Shown in pieces: positions 13,692 to 13,901 of a DNA stretch of 13,901 nt. The DNA comes from an uncultured Bacteroidota bacterium (lineage in GTDB: Bacteria; Bacteroidota; Bacteroidia; Chitinophagales; Saprospiraceae): contig CALEIL010000448.1 of NCBI GenBank assembly GCA_937876435.1, positions 1-13,901 on the forward strand. Direction: 5' to 3'. The notes under the pieces were generated by a model. It saw only the letters and a list, made by a program, of their open reading frames with translations, searched no databases and had not been told where the DNA came from. Within the stretch, counting starts at the first letter, position 1, and every line of letters starts with the position of its first letter. The translations under genes and the position numbers were made by a program.

Positions 13692-13901
13692 AGATTTAGC
13701 GCTACCTTTTTTTAAAGAAACCTTTGATTGCATCGATGAGATAATGAAAAAAATCAATATCCCTTATTATCTGATTGGGGCTAATGCAATTGCTCTGCAA
13801 TTTCTGAAGGAGAAAATTAAACCTGGACGAGCTACAAAGGATATAGATTTTGCAGTTATGCTTTCCAGTTTAAATGAATATAAAATTATCACATCGGAAC
13901 T
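13666..13901 (+). CDS. AbiEii-like nucleotidyltransferase toxin, N-terminal part only
   Basis: The first 78 codons of a gene cut by the right edge. The ATG at 13666 lies inside the antitoxin gene in another reading frame, overlapping it by 26 nt, which implies coupled translation. The start of a DNA polymerase beta-type nucleotidyltransferase fold is visible: IPYYLIGANAIALQFL (residues 32-47) matches the usual LIGGxALAL strand-helix but has G38-A39 in place of GG or GS. TKDIDFAV (57-64) carries the metal-binding DxD as D59 and D61. The AbiEii/AbiGii toxin family uses this fold, and members act on tRNA or other cellular targets. With the AbiEi gene upstream this is best read as the toxin of a type IV system. 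The rest of the gene is outside the window, so completeness is unknown. Confidence 0.85.
   Translation, partial: MNSSSQTYKDLALPFFKETFDCIDEIMKKINIPYYLIGANAIALQFLKEKIKPGRATKDIDFAVMLSSLNEYKIITSE

Overview
The window looks like chromosome from a member of the Bacteroidota. The evidence is a FecI-type sigma factor, FecR anti-sigma factor and SusC/SusD pair in tandem; lipoproteins with acidic residues right after the lipobox cysteine; start codons without clear Shine-Dalgarno sequences; and several matches to the Bacteroidota -7 promoter element TAnnTTTG. No rRNA, tRNA, intact insertion sequence or CRISPR array was found.

Layout. Bases 1-186 hold palindromic sequence of unknown role. A minus-strand cytosolic von Willebrand A protein follows (187-846). 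Bases 847-1328 are non-coding except for its promoter, a branched hairpin with a T-run, and a minus-strand coding remnant with an in-frame stop. From 1329 to 10860 lies one co-directional cluster: ECF sigma factor, FecR anti-sigma, SusC-type TonB-dependent transporter with an N-terminal STN signalling domain, SusD-type lipoprotein, a FAS1 plus CSPG/cadherin-like lipoprotein, a GH16-like lipoprotein with an intact ExDxE motif, and a lipoprotein with an Asp/Glu-rich linker. A strong intrinsic terminator closes it at 10883-10918. It reads as a self-regulated outer-membrane uptake locus: ligand passing SusC would signal through STN to the periplasmic part of FecR and release the sigma factor, while the downstream lipoproteins would bind or cut the ligand at the surface. 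The substrate cannot be read from the sequence.

Beyond the terminator the DNA changes character. A 24-bp direct repeat pair is followed by 22 perfectly phased copies of a 7-bp unit (consensus GCGGAAT, 11005-11158). A terminator-like hairpin then sits just upstream of a small CPBP/CAAX-protease-like membrane protein whose catalytic motifs are eroded. Bases 11872-12660 hold no intact gene; the minus strand carries three overlapping open segments in different frames that look like a decayed gene.

The right end holds an AbiE-like type IV toxin-antitoxin module: an AbiEi-family antitoxin/regulator (12723-13691) whose frame overlaps by 26 nt a nucleotidyltransferase toxin gene cut by the window edge. 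Its promoter is the most striking regulatory sequence here. A perfect 9+3+9 palindrome fills the spacer between a TTTG (-33) and a TATATTTG (-7) element, two further half-sites flank it symmetrically, and the inferred transcription start falls at or next to the ATG. The individual gene families are known; what may be new is this operator/promoter design and the unusual lipoprotein content of the SusCD locus.
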